A stretch of 64,000 bases of DNA from WHSW01 sp963828755. GTDB lineage: Bacteria > Actinomycetota > Thermoleophilia > Solirubrobacterales > 70-9. Position 1 is the stretch's first letter. Each line of letters begins with the position of its first letter. A program made the translations under genes and the position numbers. The notes below the pieces were generated by a model that was not told the DNA's origin, searched no databases, and saw only the letters and a program-made list of their open reading frames with translations. The DNA is taken from contig CAWHFY010000010.1 in the NCBI GenBank assembly GCA_963828755.1, positions 142,104 through 206,103 of the forward strand, read 5' to 3'. Of this stretch, positions 35,657 to 44,894 are shown one piece after another.

Positions 35657-36388
35657 ATGGCCCGCAGCTATGACCGCACCAACGCCGACCACCGCCCGGT
35701 CTCGATCGAGCCCGGCTTCGTGCGCACGGCGACCGGCTCGTGCCTGTATTCGCAGGGCGAGACGCGGGTGATCTGCACGGCCTCGGTCTCGACCTCGGTG
35801 CCGCGCTGGCTCGAGGGCAAGGGCCGCGGCTGGGTCACGGCCGAGTACGCGATGCTGCCCGCGTCGACCGGCGAGCGCAAGGAACGCGACTCGAAGAAGG
35901 GCCGGCCCGACGGTCGCTCGACGGAGATCCAGCGCCTGATCGGGCGCTCGCTGCGCGGCGTCGTCGACCTCACCGCGCTTCCCGACCGGTCCGTCTACGT
36001 CGACTGCGACGTGCTGCAGGCCGACGGCGGCACCCGCTGCGCCTCGATCACCGGCGGCTACATCGCCCTGCGGCTCGCGACGCAGAGCCTGCTCGAGGCG
36101 GGCGAGCTCGAGCGCGACCCGCTGACCGGCTCGGTCGCGGCGATCTCCTGCGGCGTGGTCGGAGGCGAGCTCCTCTGCGACCTCGACTACTCGGAGGACT
36201 CGACCGCCGAGGTCGACGCGAACGTGGTCATGACCGGCGACGGCGGCCTCGTCGAGGTCCAGGCGACCGCCGAGCGGACCCCCGTCTCGCGCGCCTCGCT
36301 CGACGAGCTGCTCGCGCTCGCCGAGTCGTCGATCGTGGCGCTGCGAGAGGCCCAGGCGGAGGCCTGCGGCGGCCCGCTACCCGGGTGA
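35657..36388 (+). CDS. rph: Ribonuclease PH
   Basis: 243 aa 3'-to-5' phosphorolytic exoribonuclease that trims tRNA 3' ends. VSIEPGFVRTATGSCLYSQG, VICTASVSTSVPRW, GRGWVTAEYAMLPAST, RSTEIQRLIGRSLR and YVDCDVLQADGGTRCASITG (phosphate and metal site) are typical. Length matches the family. ATG 35657 follows CAGACT by 6 nt and has no Shine-Dalgarno. rdgB follows with a GTGA overlap, a common actinobacterial pair. Confidence 0.97.
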   Translation: MARSYDRTNADHRPVSIEPGFVRTATGSCLYSQGETRVICTASVSTSVPRWLEGKGRGWVTAEYAMLPASTGERKERDSKKGRPDGRSTEIQRLIGRSLRGVVDLTALPDRSVYVDCDVLQADGGTRCASITGGYIALRLATQSLLEAGELERDPLTGSVAAISCGVVGGELLCDLDYSEDSTAEVDANVVMTGDGGLVEVQATAERTPVSRASLDELLALAESSIVALREAQAEACGGPLPG

Positions 36389-36984
36389 CCACGAAGCCGC
36401 GGCTGGTTGTCGCGACCCGCAACGACCACAAGCTGCGTGAGCTCGCCGAGATCCTGACCGAGGTCGAGCTCGTGCCCCTCGCCGAGGAGGTCGTCCTGCC
36501 CCCGGAGACCGGCGTCACCTTCACCGACAACGCGCTGATCAAGGCGCGCGCCACTCACGCCGCCACGGGCGAGCCGACGATCGCCGACGACTCGGGGATC
36601 TCGGTCACCGCGCTCGGCGGGCGCCCCGGGGTGCACTCGGCCCGCTTCGCCGGGCCGGAGGCGACCGACAAGCAGAACCTCGACCTGCTCGTCTCGCAGA
36701 TCGCCCGCCACGAGGACCGCTCCGCCGCGTACGTCTGCGTGATCGCCCACATCGACGCGGACGGCACCGAGCGCCTCTTCGAGGGCCGGTGCGAGGGGAC
36801 GCTGATCACCGAGCCGCGTGGGGCCGGGGGCTTCGGCTACGACCCGGCCTTCGTCCCGGTCGACACCGGCGCCGACGACGAGCGCACGATGGCCGAGCTC
36901 GACCCGGCCGAAAAGCACGCGATCAGCCACCGCGGCCGCGCCGCTCGGGCGCTCGCCGACGCGCTGTGGCCGACCGGCGGGTAG
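36385..36984 (+). CDS. rdgB: Non-canonical purine NTP pyrophosphatase (RdgB/HAM1)
   Basis: 199 aa enzyme that hydrolyses dITP/XTP to keep them out of nucleic acids. VVATRNDHKLRELAEIL is the triphosphate loop; FTDNALIKARATH, IADDSGISVTALGG with the catalytic Asp, PGVHSARFAG, GFGYDPAFVP and HAISHRGRA are complete. GTG 36385 overlaps the rph TGA, so translation is coupled. It precedes a CDF transporter by 5 nt in a likely three-gene operon. Confidence 0.97.
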   Translation: MTTKPRLVVATRNDHKLRELAEILTEVELVPLAEEVVLPPETGVTFTDNALIKARATHAATGEPTIADDSGISVTALGGRPGVHSARFAGPEATDKQNLDLLVSQIARHEDRSAAYVCVIAHIDADGTERLFEGRCEGTLITEPRGAGGFGYDPAFVPVDTGADDERTMAELDPAEKHAISHRGRAARALADALWPTGG

Positions 36985-36989
36985 CACCG

Positions 36990-37907
36990 ATGTTGCAGAC
37001 CAAGAGCGCCGCCGCCGGCCTCTCGATCGCCTCGAACGCGACCCTGATCGTGCTCAAGCTCGCCGCCGGGGCGATCACCGGCTCGATCGCGATCATCACC
37101 GAGGCGATCCACTCGGCGATCGACCTGCTCGCCTCGGTCGTGGCCCTGTTCAGCGTCCGCGCCGCCGACGAGCCCGCCGACCGCGAGCATCCCTACGGCC
37201 ACGAGAAGGTCGAGAACCTGGCCGCGGCGATCGAGGGGATGCTGATCCTGGTCGGCGCCGGGATCATCATCTTCGAGGCGACCCGGCGCCTGGTGATCGG
37301 CTCCGAGGTCGAGGACCTCGGGGTCGGCATCGCGGTGATCGGCGTTTCGGCGGTCGCCAACATCTGCGTCTCGGCGTTCCTCTACCGGCGTTCGAAGGCG
37401 CTCCATTCGCCGGCGCTGGAGGGCGACGCCGCCCACCTGCGGACCGACGCGATGACCTCGGTCGGCGTCCTCGTCGGTCTGCTGCTGGTCGAGATCACCG
37501 GCGAGCCGGCCTTCGACGCGATCGCCGCGCTCGCGGTCGCCGGGGCGATCGTCGTCGCCGGGGTGCGGATCCTGACCCGGTCGAGCCGCGCCCTGGTCGA
37601 CGAGGCGCCGCCGGCCGCCGAGCTCGACGCGGTCGAGGACGCGATCGCCGCGGCCCGGGCGCGGGCGCCCGAGATCGTCGGCTACCACAAGCTCCGCGCG
37701 CGCGGCGCCGGCTCGCGCCGCTACATCGACCTCCATCTGCAGTTTCGCTCCGGCACGACGCTCGAGGATGCCCACGGGATCGCCCACGCCGTGCGCGAGG
37801 CGATCGAGAGCGAGATCCCGCGCTCGGAGGTGCTCATCCACACCGAGCCCGAGGAGTCGTTTCACCCGCCCGAGGAGCAGTCGCAGGGTCCCTACCGGGC
37901 GGGCTAG
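36990..37907 (+). CDS. Cation diffusion facilitator family metal transporter
   Basis: 305 aa with six membrane helices and a cytoplasmic C-terminal ferredoxin-like domain. The transport-site HxxxD pairs are HSAID in TM2 (ITEAIHSAIDLLASV) and HLRTD in TM5 (GDAAHLRTDAMTSVG). EHPYGHEKVENLAAAIEG is the conserved loop after TM2. H-D rather than D-D sites are the usual zinc/cadmium arrangement. The C-terminal tail EESFHPPEEQ could bind metal. It is exported-metal efflux driven by protons. No metal regulator lies beside it. Confidence 0.93.
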   Translation: MLQTKSAAAGLSIASNATLIVLKLAAGAITGSIAIITEAIHSAIDLLASVVALFSVRAADEPADREHPYGHEKVENLAAAIEGMLILVGAGIIIFEATRRLVIGSEVEDLGVGIAVIGVSAVANICVSAFLYRRSKALHSPALEGDAAHLRTDAMTSVGVLVGLLLVEITGEPAFDAIAALAVAGAIVVAGVRILTRSSRALVDEAPPAAELDAVEDAIAAARARAPEIVGYHKLRARGAGSRRYIDLHLQFRSGTTLEDAHGIAHAVREAIESEIPRSEVLIHTEPEESFHPPEEQSQGPYRAG

Positions 37908-37914
37908 CGCCCGT

Positions 37915-38055
37915 TCAGAGCAGGTTGATCGCGGCCGCGAGGCCGACGGCGCAGACGACGATGCTGTAGCCGCTGTAGCCGCTGATCGCGAGCAGGATCG
38001 CGGCGATCGCGCAGACGGCGACGACGGTCAACCACGATGCTCGTTGCAGGGACAC
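37915..38055 (-). CDS. Small single- or double-pass membrane protein
   Basis: 46 aa, GTG 38055, nearly all hydrophobic: WLTVVAVCAIAAILLAISGY and SIVVCAVGLAAAIN form two short helices. It begins 20 nt from the divergent GTG at 38075 and ends 8 nt after the CDF stop. Function unknown. A longer in-frame version to 38304 overlaps the divergent gene and is not supported. Confidence 0.5.
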   Translation of the reverse strand: MSLQRASWLTVVAVCAIAAILLAISGYSGYSIVVCAVGLAAAINLL

Positions 38056-38074
38056 GGCCGGTATTGTCGCCCAA

Positions 38075-38683
38075 GTGCCGGACCCAGCCGCCACCGCCAC
38101 GCCCAGCGCCGCAGACGCCGAGGTCGCCGTCGCCCGGCTCGAGTCGATGTCGGCCGACCTTCGGGGCTGCGTGATCCTCGATCCCGAGGGCGAGCCGCTC
38201 GCCGCCAGCGGGGAGCTCGAGCCTTGGGGTGAGGCCGCCCGCGGCATCCTCGCGGCCGCCGACGCGGCCGCCGGCGAGCCGGTCACCCAGGCCCACGTCG
38301 GCACCGAGGACGGCGAGGTGTTCGCGGTCCGCCTGGGCGGCTACGCGGCGGTCGCCGCCGCCGAGCGCTTCGCGCTCGCGGGTTTGATGCTGTTCGACCT
38401 CCGCGCCGTGCTGCGCGATCTCGCCCGCGGCGCCGGGCCGGCGGAGGCCACGCGTCTGATGCCTCCGAAGCCGCACCGGGTGCTGCTCGACCGCGTCACC
38501 GGCTACGCCGACGAGGCCTCCGCCTATCTGCGTCGCCGCCGGCTCACCCGCCGGCCGTTCGCGCGCGTCTACGCGCCCGGCGGCCGGACGATCGCGCTGG
38601 AGCCCGAGACCGAGCAGGGCCGCGAGCTCTTCCTGGCCGCGTCGCGGGTGCTCGACGCTGCCCGCGACGAGGAGCGCGTCTGA
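38075..38683 (+). CDS. Roadblock/LC7-like protein, unknown function
   Basis: 202 aa. Residues about 25-115 (LRGCVILDPEGEPLAASGEL, EDGEVFAVRLGGYAAVAAAE) have the beta-meander and helix spacing of Roadblock/LC7 domains, which serve small GTPases in actinobacteria. The C-terminal 80 residues are basic (SAYLRRRRLTRRPFARVYA). The family match is by eye and moderate. GTG 38075 is 7 nt after TATTGT (38062-38067). The TGA forms a CTGA overlap with the next reading frame. No MglA-like GTPase gene is adjacent. Confidence 0.55.
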   Translation: MPDPAATATPSAADAEVAVARLESMSADLRGCVILDPEGEPLAASGELEPWGEAARGILAAADAAAGEPVTQAHVGTEDGEVFAVRLGGYAAVAAAERFALAGLMLFDLRAVLRDLARGAGPAEATRLMPPKPHRVLLDRVTGYADEASAYLRRRRLTRRPFARVYAPGGRTIALEPETEQGRELFLAASRVLDAARDEERV

Positions 38684-39675
38684 ACGTCGCGCTGGCCCGC
38701 CGCGCATCCTTCAGCCTCGCGGTCCTCGGGCTGCTCGCCGTCGCCGGGTTCGCGCTCGCGGCGCCATCGGCCGAGCGCTCGGTCAAGCCCGGCTCGCTCG
38801 GCTCCAAGTGCGGCGTGTTCCCGCGCCCTGGGCCTGAGGTAGGCGCCGACGCCGCCTCGCTCGACGACCAGCGCGCCTGGAACCAGGACGTCTCCAACTC
38901 GCCGCTCGCGCCGAACTCCGACGCGATCATCAACAACCTCGGCGGCGACCTGCACCCGGACTTCGGCTCGCCGCGCGAGTACGGGATCCCGTACCGCGTG
39001 GTCGGCAAGCGCGCCAAGCGGGTCAAGGTCAAGTTCACGGCCTACGGCGACGAGTCCGACCGCGGCGCCTATCGAGTGCCGCTCAGCGCCCCGGTCGAGG
39101 GCGGCGCCCGCGCCGACGGCGACCGCCACGTGATCGCCTACGACAAGGCCCGCTGCAAGCTCTACGAGCTCTACCGGGCGTTCCCGGGCAAGCGCCGCTG
39201 GAGCGCCGACTCGGGGGTGATCTGGGACTTGCGAAGCGCCGGCCTGCGACCCGACGGCTGGACCTCGGCCGACGCCGCCGGGCTGCCGATCTTCCCGGGC
39301 CTCGTCCGCCACGACGAGGTCGCCGCCGGGCGCGTCGATCACGCGATCAGGGTCACCTTCGACACCACCCGCGACGGCTGGCTGCACCCGGCCAGCCACT
39401 GCGCCGGCTCGACCCAGAGCGCCGTCGCGCCGCCGATGGGGATGCGCCTGCGGCTCAAGTCCGGTTACGACATCTCCTCGATTGGCGGCCAGGCGAAGCC
39501 GATCGCCGAGGCGCTCAAGCGCTACGGGATGATCGTCGCCGACAACGGCTCGAACTGGTACTTCCAGGGCAGCTCGGATCCGCGCTGGGACGACGACAGC
39601 CTCAGCCAGCTCAAGTCGATCCCGGGTTCGGCGTTCGAGGTCGTCCGCTCGCAGGCGGACTACCACTCCTGCTGA
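38680..39675 (+). CDS. Exported protein of unknown function, CTG start
   Basis: 331 aa if read from CTG 38680, which overlaps the previous TGA (CTGA). From there the frame gives NVALARRASFSLAVLGLLAV and then AGFALAAPSAE: a clear Sec signal peptide with an A-x-A cut. The next standard start (GTG 38815) would remove all of it. The mature part has four Cys, KCGVFPRPG, WNQDVSNSPLAPNSDAII, LHPDFGSPREYGIPYRVV and NGSNWYFQGSSDPRWDD. Similar secreted proteins occur in other bacteria without a known role. Confidence 0.75.
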   Translation: MNVALARRASFSLAVLGLLAVAGFALAAPSAERSVKPGSLGSKCGVFPRPGPEVGADAASLDDQRAWNQDVSNSPLAPNSDAIINNLGGDLHPDFGSPREYGIPYRVVGKRAKRVKVKFTAYGDESDRGAYRVPLSAPVEGGARADGDRHVIAYDKARCKLYELYRAFPGKRRWSADSGVIWDLRSAGLRPDGWTSADAAGLPIFPGLVRHDEVAAGRVDHAIRVTFDTTRDGWLHPASHCAGSTQSAVAPPMGMRLRLKSGYDISSIGGQAKPIAEALKRYGMIVADNGSNWYFQGSSDPRWDDDSLSQLKSIPGSAFEVVRSQADYHSC

Positions 39676-39693
39676 GGGCCGGCCGTCGGCCGC

Positions 39694-41195
39694 TCAGGCC
39701 CCGTCGCGCAGCGCGATGATCCCGCCGATCACGCCGAGGTAGGCGGTCCCGTCGGGGCCGAGCGCGAGCCCGGCGTAGTTGTTGTTGAACGTCAGGCCCG
39801 AGCCCGCGTACTTGCTCCACGCGGTCTGGCCGTTGGAGAACTTGAGCGCGGTCCAGTAGTAGCCCTGCGCGGCCGGGTCCTCGGGGCGCGTGTAGGCGTA
39901 GACCAGGCCGTTCTTGGTCGATAGCTTCGGGACGACCGTCGGCGCTCGGACCTCGGTGTTGGTCCACTTGAGCTTGCAGTCGGTGAGCTTCTTGTTGACG
40001 TCGACGCGCGCGAACCCAGGCTCGGTGACCGCGCCGGAGTTGGGCCCGAACGGATCCTGGTAGCCGTAGTTGTTCTCGACCAGCAGCGAGCGCCCGGCCG
40101 TGATCAGCGAGTTCTCGGTCGCGCTGGCGCCCTTCGAGAAGACGGGCTGCTTGCAGACGATCCGCTTCTCGCCCTTGTCGAGGTTCTTCTTGTTGCGGTA
40201 GACGACGACGTTCATCGGATCGGCGTTGTCGGTGATCGCGACCAGGCCGTTCTCCATGATCGTCGGGGTCGTGCCGGAGCCGGCGTTGACCTGGCTCGGC
40301 TTCACGATCCCGGAGTTCGGATAGCCCTTCTGCCAGACGATCCGCGGGATGCCCTTCTTCGTCGCCTTGAACCGGTACATGCGGTGGTCGGAGACGATGT
40401 AGACGCCGTCCTCGCCGACCGCGAACGAGTTCTCGATCTCCTCGTTCATGGTCTTGACCTTGATCACGCCGGTCTTCGTGTTGAGCGTGCCGATCTTGCC
40501 GTCGATCTTGGAGACGAACCAGATCAGGCCGTTGAAGTCGGGCAGCGCGGAGGTGATCCGCTGGGTCGCCGGGTCGAGGACCCCGGTCAGGTCGTAGTCG
40601 TTCTCGAGCGTCAGCGTCTTGCCGTCGGCGCCCTCGTTGAGGACGAAGATGTGGTCGGTCTTGGTCGGGACCCACATCCGGTTCTCGTTGTCGAGGAAGT
40701 AGTAGCCGCCCCCGGTGAAGTTCTGGTACTCCTTGGTCCCGGGCGGGTTCGGGGCCGTCGGCAGGGTGAACTCGGAGATCACCTCGAGCGTGTTCGGGTC
40801 GAACATCCGGGCCACGGGAGGGGAGACCGAGGACGGGCAGACGCTCAGCAGTCGGCCCTGGGTGTCGAACGAGATCGAGCCGCACAGCGAGGGCGGCGTC
40901 GCTCCCGAGGTCGCCTGCAGGTTGTCTGCCGAGCGGGCCCGAGCGCTGGTAGGCGTCGGTCATCCAGGTGTCGTTGTGGATGTTCGAGTTCGGGTTCGTC
41001 GGCCATGAACGGGTTCTGTGGCGCCTTGGTCGGGTCCTTGACCTTCTTCGCGGTCGCGGCCGCGCCGCTGAAGTTGGGCAGCGACGGGGTCCCCGCGTCG
41101 GCGATGGGCAGCGCGCTGGCGGTGGCGCTCAGCGCCAGGGTGACGGCGGCGGTCGCCACGGCGACGACGGATGCGCGAACTCGGACGCCAGCCAC
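39694..41195 (-). CDS. Exported beta-propeller-like protein (two frameshifts)
   Basis: About 500 aa in three frames. GTG 41195 has the Shine-Dalgarno GAAAGGG 8 nt upstream and begins a signal peptide (VVAVATAAVTLALSATASAL). The frame breaks near 40985 and again near 40900, then runs unbroken from about 40850 to 39694. Repeats of the type NGLIWFVSKIDGKIGTLN, VGEDGVYIVSDHRMYRFKA and GLALGPDGTAYLGVIGGI look like PQQ-type propeller blades. Only one Cys pair is obvious. It probably binds substrate at the cell surface. The upstream intergenic region (41196-41590) holds a large dyad shared with the divergent sigma-factor gene. Confidence 0.75.
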
Positions 41196-41590
41196 GTTTC
41201 GAACCCTTTCTGTCGTTGGCTCTGGCTGAAACATATGCGCAGCGCCGAAGTTCCGACGGGTCGAGCGGTCGCGATCCGAGGCCCCCGCGGGTCGACGGGT
41301 TGAAAACGCTAGACAGCTCAACGGTTTCAACCCGTCGGCGGCTGACGATCGCGTCGGTGAAGAACTTCACGCAATTTGCGGACTTGCTTGCGCGGATTGG
41401 TGCGAACTAAGGCTCAGATTCAAGCGCCGCGCCGACTGGCGATCTTAGGATCGGGACGAGGGGGATAGTCCGATCGGGGAGAGCGGTTGAGTTCGGGAGC
41501 AAGGGTGGTCGCGTGTACGGTCGCGGGCGGGTTCGCGCTGCCTGGGGGGCGCGCGGCAGCGCGACGGGGTTGTCGACGACGGGAAGCTCG
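41196..41590. other. 395-nt divergent control region
   Basis: No gene is supported here apart from an optional N-terminal extension of the sigma gene from GTG 41513. The region is AT-richer than its flanks around 41355-41425, carries a near-perfect dyad at 41293-41337 and repeats of CGACGGGT at 41255 and 41293, and must hold the promoters of the beta-propeller and sigma-factor genes. Confidence 0.6.
41293..41337. promoter_or_regulatory. Large inverted repeat, probable operator
   Basis: Arms of 16 nt, CGACGGGTTGAAAACG (41293-41308) and CGGTTTCAACCCGTCG (41322-41337), pair with one mismatch across a 13-nt spacer. Arm-to-arm spacing of 29 nt is close to three helical turns, which suits a dimeric regulator or an RNA hairpin. 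It sits between the divergent beta-propeller and sigma-factor genes. Confidence 0.6.
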
Positions 41591-43009
41591 ATGAAGCCCG
41601 CCGCCACAGCCAGAGCCGCGGTCGTCGCGCCGGTGTCCGCGACCGACGCGGATCAGTGGCGAGAGCGCTCCGGGCGATTGTTCGCCGAGTTCGAGCGCCC
41701 GGCGAAGGGCATGGTCCGGCGCGCCTTCCGCGGCGCCTTCTCCGACGACGAGCTCGACGACATCTACTCGAACGCGTGGGTCGGCACCCTGCGCGCGCTC
41801 GCGACTCGTCAGTCGCAGCTTGGCGACGACGAGATTCGCTCGTACGTCCTCACCGCGGTCGCGAACCAGGCCGGCAAAGAGCTGCGCCGGCGCAAGCGAA
41901 AGCCGACCGCGCCGCTGGAGCTCGTCGGGTCGGTCGCAGCGTGTAGCGATTCGCCGGAGGACCGCGCGACCAGCGCCGAGGAGTCACGGGTGACTCGCGA
42001 CCTGCTCGCGTCGATGCCGGCCCGCCGCCGCGCCGTGATCCTCCTGCGCTACGGCTGGGGGCTCGAGCCGAGGCAGGTATGCGCGCTGATCAAGGGGCTG
42101 TCGCCGCGCGCCTACCGCAAGGAGATCACCCGCGGCGTCGACGAGCTGACCGAGAAGCTGCGCGCGGTCGAGGCCGGCCGCTGGTGCGCCGATCGCGAGC
42201 CGCTGCTGAAGGCGTTGGTCGCCGGGGTGGCGGGCGAGGACGAGGAGCGCCAGGCGCGGGCGCACCTCGCGCACTGCCGCCAGTGCTCGCAGTTCGTCGC
42301 GCGGCTCAGCGGGCATCTGCACGACCTCGGCAGCAGCGCCGCCGCGGCGGGGACGATCGACGGGCTCGACGGCCACCTCGCGATCGCCGATCGGCTGGGT
42401 GACCTCGGCGAGCGGGCCGGATCGCTCGTCGGCCGCGGCTCGACGGCGGCGAGCGACGGCGCCGCGCAGATCGCCGGGTCGGGAGGAGCGCGCGGCGCCG
42501 GCGCTGCGGGCGCCGGGTTGGCGGCAAAGGTCGCGAGCCTCGGCGCGGCCGGCAAGGTCGCGCTCGCCTGCGTCGGCGGCGGGGTCGCCGCGACCGCGTG
42601 CGTCGCCGCCGGCGTCGGCCCGCTCGGGCTCGGCATCGGCGGCGACCCCGATCCGAAGGCCCCGCCGGCGAAGTCCTCGCAACCGCGGGCGGAGCGCTCC
42701 GCCCCCGCCGTGGTCGAGACGGAGACGATGCCCTCCCAGGTTGGCAACGAGTTCGTTCCGCCGCCACCCCCGCCGTCCGGGTCCGACGAGGCGACGTCAG
42801 AGCCGGCCCCGACCGATCAGCAGCCGGCCGAGCCAGAGGCCGCTGCGCCTGGGGTCGCCGCGACCGCCACGCCGCAGGAACAGGAGTTCGGCGTCGCGGC
42901 CGCAGCGGTGCCGGCGTCGCCACCAAGCTCGTCACCCGGGGCGAGCGCCCCGGCGCCGTCGACCGGGTCGCCCGAGGCCGCGGCGGTGCGCCAGGAGTTC
43001 GGACCGTGA
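41591..43009 (+). CDS. ECF-like sigma factor fused to zinc-finger and membrane anchor
   Basis: 472 aa from ATG 41591 (GGGAAG upstream); GTG 41513 would add 26 residues. Region 2 is FRGAFSDDELDDIYSNAWVG and region 4 is RRRAVILLRYGWGLEPRQVC, then KEITRGVDELTEKLR. After it comes a ZAS-like zinc finger (H-x3-C-x2-C: HLAHCRQC), normally found in separate anti-sigma factors. A hydrophobic helix follows (GKVALACVGGGVAATACVAA), then a Pro/Glu-rich tail of about 110 residues ending PEAAAVRQEFGP. The protein should be membrane-tethered and self-regulated, perhaps released by proteolysis. The next gene overlaps its stop (GTGA). Confidence 0.82.
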   Translation: MKPAATARAAVVAPVSATDADQWRERSGRLFAEFERPAKGMVRRAFRGAFSDDELDDIYSNAWVGTLRALATRQSQLGDDEIRSYVLTAVANQAGKELRRRKRKPTAPLELVGSVAACSDSPEDRATSAEESRVTRDLLASMPARRRAVILLRYGWGLEPRQVCALIKGLSPRAYRKEITRGVDELTEKLRAVEAGRWCADREPLLKALVAGVAGEDEERQARAHLAHCRQCSQFVARLSGHLHDLGSSAAAAGTIDGLDGHLAIADRLGDLGERAGSLVGRGSTAASDGAAQIAGSGGARGAGAAGAGLAAKVASLGAAGKVALACVGGGVAATACVAAGVGPLGLGIGGDPDPKAPPAKSSQPRAERSAPAVVETETMPSQVGNEFVPPPPPPSGSDEATSEPAPTDQQPAEPEAAAPGVAATATPQEQEFGVAAAAVPASPPSSSPGASAPAPSTGSPEAAAVRQEFGP

Positions 43010-44845
43010 GAGTCGCGATCGCCGTCGGCTTAGTCGCCGTCGTCGGCGCGCTTGTGGTTGCGCCACCGGCCGAGGCGACCGGCGGGGTCTACAACGTCGT
43101 CAAGTGCCATCCGTGGCACATCGAGGCGGACGAGTTCGAGAGCGCCGGCGGACATCCGAGCTACGCGTTCGAGAACGACTGCCACGGCGCGTCGCCTGAC
43201 CCGAAGATCGGTCTGTTCAACACCGGTGCGGCGGGCAACAACGCCTATCGCCAGCTCATGCTGAGCGCTCCTGCCGGCACCCACATCGAGACGGCGTGCC
43301 TCGACTACAAGCTGCGCCGCGACGGCCACCACCGCGCGGAGATCCTGGCATTCCCGGGCTTCGCCGTCCTGGCGAGCGGCGGCGATGGACCGGACGGCTG
43401 GGTGGGCCGCTGCTTCGACATCAGCAGCTCACAGCTGATCGTGCGTCTCGCCTGCAACGAGCCCGGCGGCTGCCCGTCGGGCCCGAACGCGCACGCTTGG
43501 GTGCGGAACCTGACCATCGCCCTCGCCGACGACCACGACCCGTCGATCACCGCCTTCGGCGGCGATCTGCTCTCGCCGGGCTGGATCCGAGGCACGAAGA
43601 CCCTGATCGCCGACGCCGCGGACCTCGGCTCGGGCGTCTACCAGCTGGTGGGGTATGTGAACGGGGTGGAGGTTGGGAGGGGATGAGCCGATTGCGCCGT
43701 CGGATCCACTGGGATGGAATTTCTCGCCGACAGTCACGCCGTGCCTGGAGCAGGACTTTGACGATCTCGATGCTCAGATCGACACAGCCACGTCGCCGTT
43801 CCAGAATGGCGCGAACCGCGTCCGGATTTACGTCGCTGACTACGGGGCGAATACTGGCGATTGGAGCGCACGGTCTCGTCGACAACGCGCAGCCCTGAGC
43901 TGCGTTCACTGGCGCGATCGGCTCCGACGATCCTGAGGTGATTCGGGCGCAGGTCGTCGACTCGGCATTCGGGCGTCGACGAGGCATCGATCTCCTATCG
44001 CGCGGTCGGGGCACGAGGAATGGCAACCGCTCGCAACTCGAGTTGTTGGCGGAGAAGCACGGGCCCGAGTCGATTCGTCAGCGGTTCCGCCAGGCGAGTA
44101 CGAGTTCAGCCTTCACGTCACCGATGTTGCCGGGAACTCATTCGAGACCACCCTCAGCGAGGACGGGACGCCAATGCGACTCAACTTCCCACTGCGGGCA
44201 GCCGCCAAGTTGCGGGCCGGGCTTGGGGAAGGTCGCTCGACCGGACAGACGGTGCCCTATGGCGTTTCCTCATCCGTCCACGGACGACTGACTGACTCGG
44301 CAGGCGACCCGCTTGCCGGCCAGCAAGTCGTGGTCATCGACCACTTCAGTAACGGGGCTCTCTTTCCCCGAGCCGAGCGCCCGGTGGTAACCGATGAACA
44401 GGGTCGCTTCACGGCCCCCGAGCCGGCCGGTCCAACTCGGTCGGTCGAAGTCGAGTTCCCGGGCAACGCGAAGTACCTGCCCGCGACCGAGGGCGTCGGC
44501 AGGTTTGCGGTGAAGGGCGCGGCGAGCTTCAGGACCTCGTCCGACGTCGTCAAGGAGGGCACGTCGATCGTCTTCAGCGGCAGGGTGAAGCATCGCGGAG
44601 CCCGCATCCCGGTCGGCGGCAAGCTCGTCGAGGTCCAGTATCGACTGAAGACCGGTAGGCAGCGAACGCTCAAGGAGCCTTTCCGCACGGCGCCGGACGG
44701 CTCCTATCGACTCTCATATCGCTTCTCGAAGGCACTCACCGCCGATGCGCTCTTCCACTTCCGAGTCAAGGTCCGCGGCGAGGGCAACTGGCCGTTCAAG
44801 GGCTCGACGTCGAAGTGGCGCAAAGTGATCGTTCGTGCCCACTGA
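43006..44845 (+). pseudogene. Large exported modular protein, broken by several frameshifts
   Basis: The first frame (43006-43686) gives a signal peptide ending PPAEA, then GGVYNVVKCHPWHIEADEFE and a jelly-roll-like domain with paired Cys. It stops in NGVEVGRG. Reading on in other frames gives DEPIAPSDPLGWNFSPTVTP, ANRVRIYVADYGANTGDW, SDDPEVIRAQVVDS, GEYEFSLHVTDVAGNSF and the final frame from 44174 (SSSVHGRLTDSAGDPLAGQQ, SGRVKHRGARIPVGGKLVEV), ending WRKVIVRAH. This is one protein of about 610 aa with Ig-like modules. The gene overlaps the sigma-factor stop and is its likely partner or target. At least three shifts occur between 43680 and 44170. Confidence 0.75.
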
Positions 44846-44894
44846 CTTGCCCGAAACCCGGGCTGCATGCGACTGTTAGAGCGATGGGAGGGAG

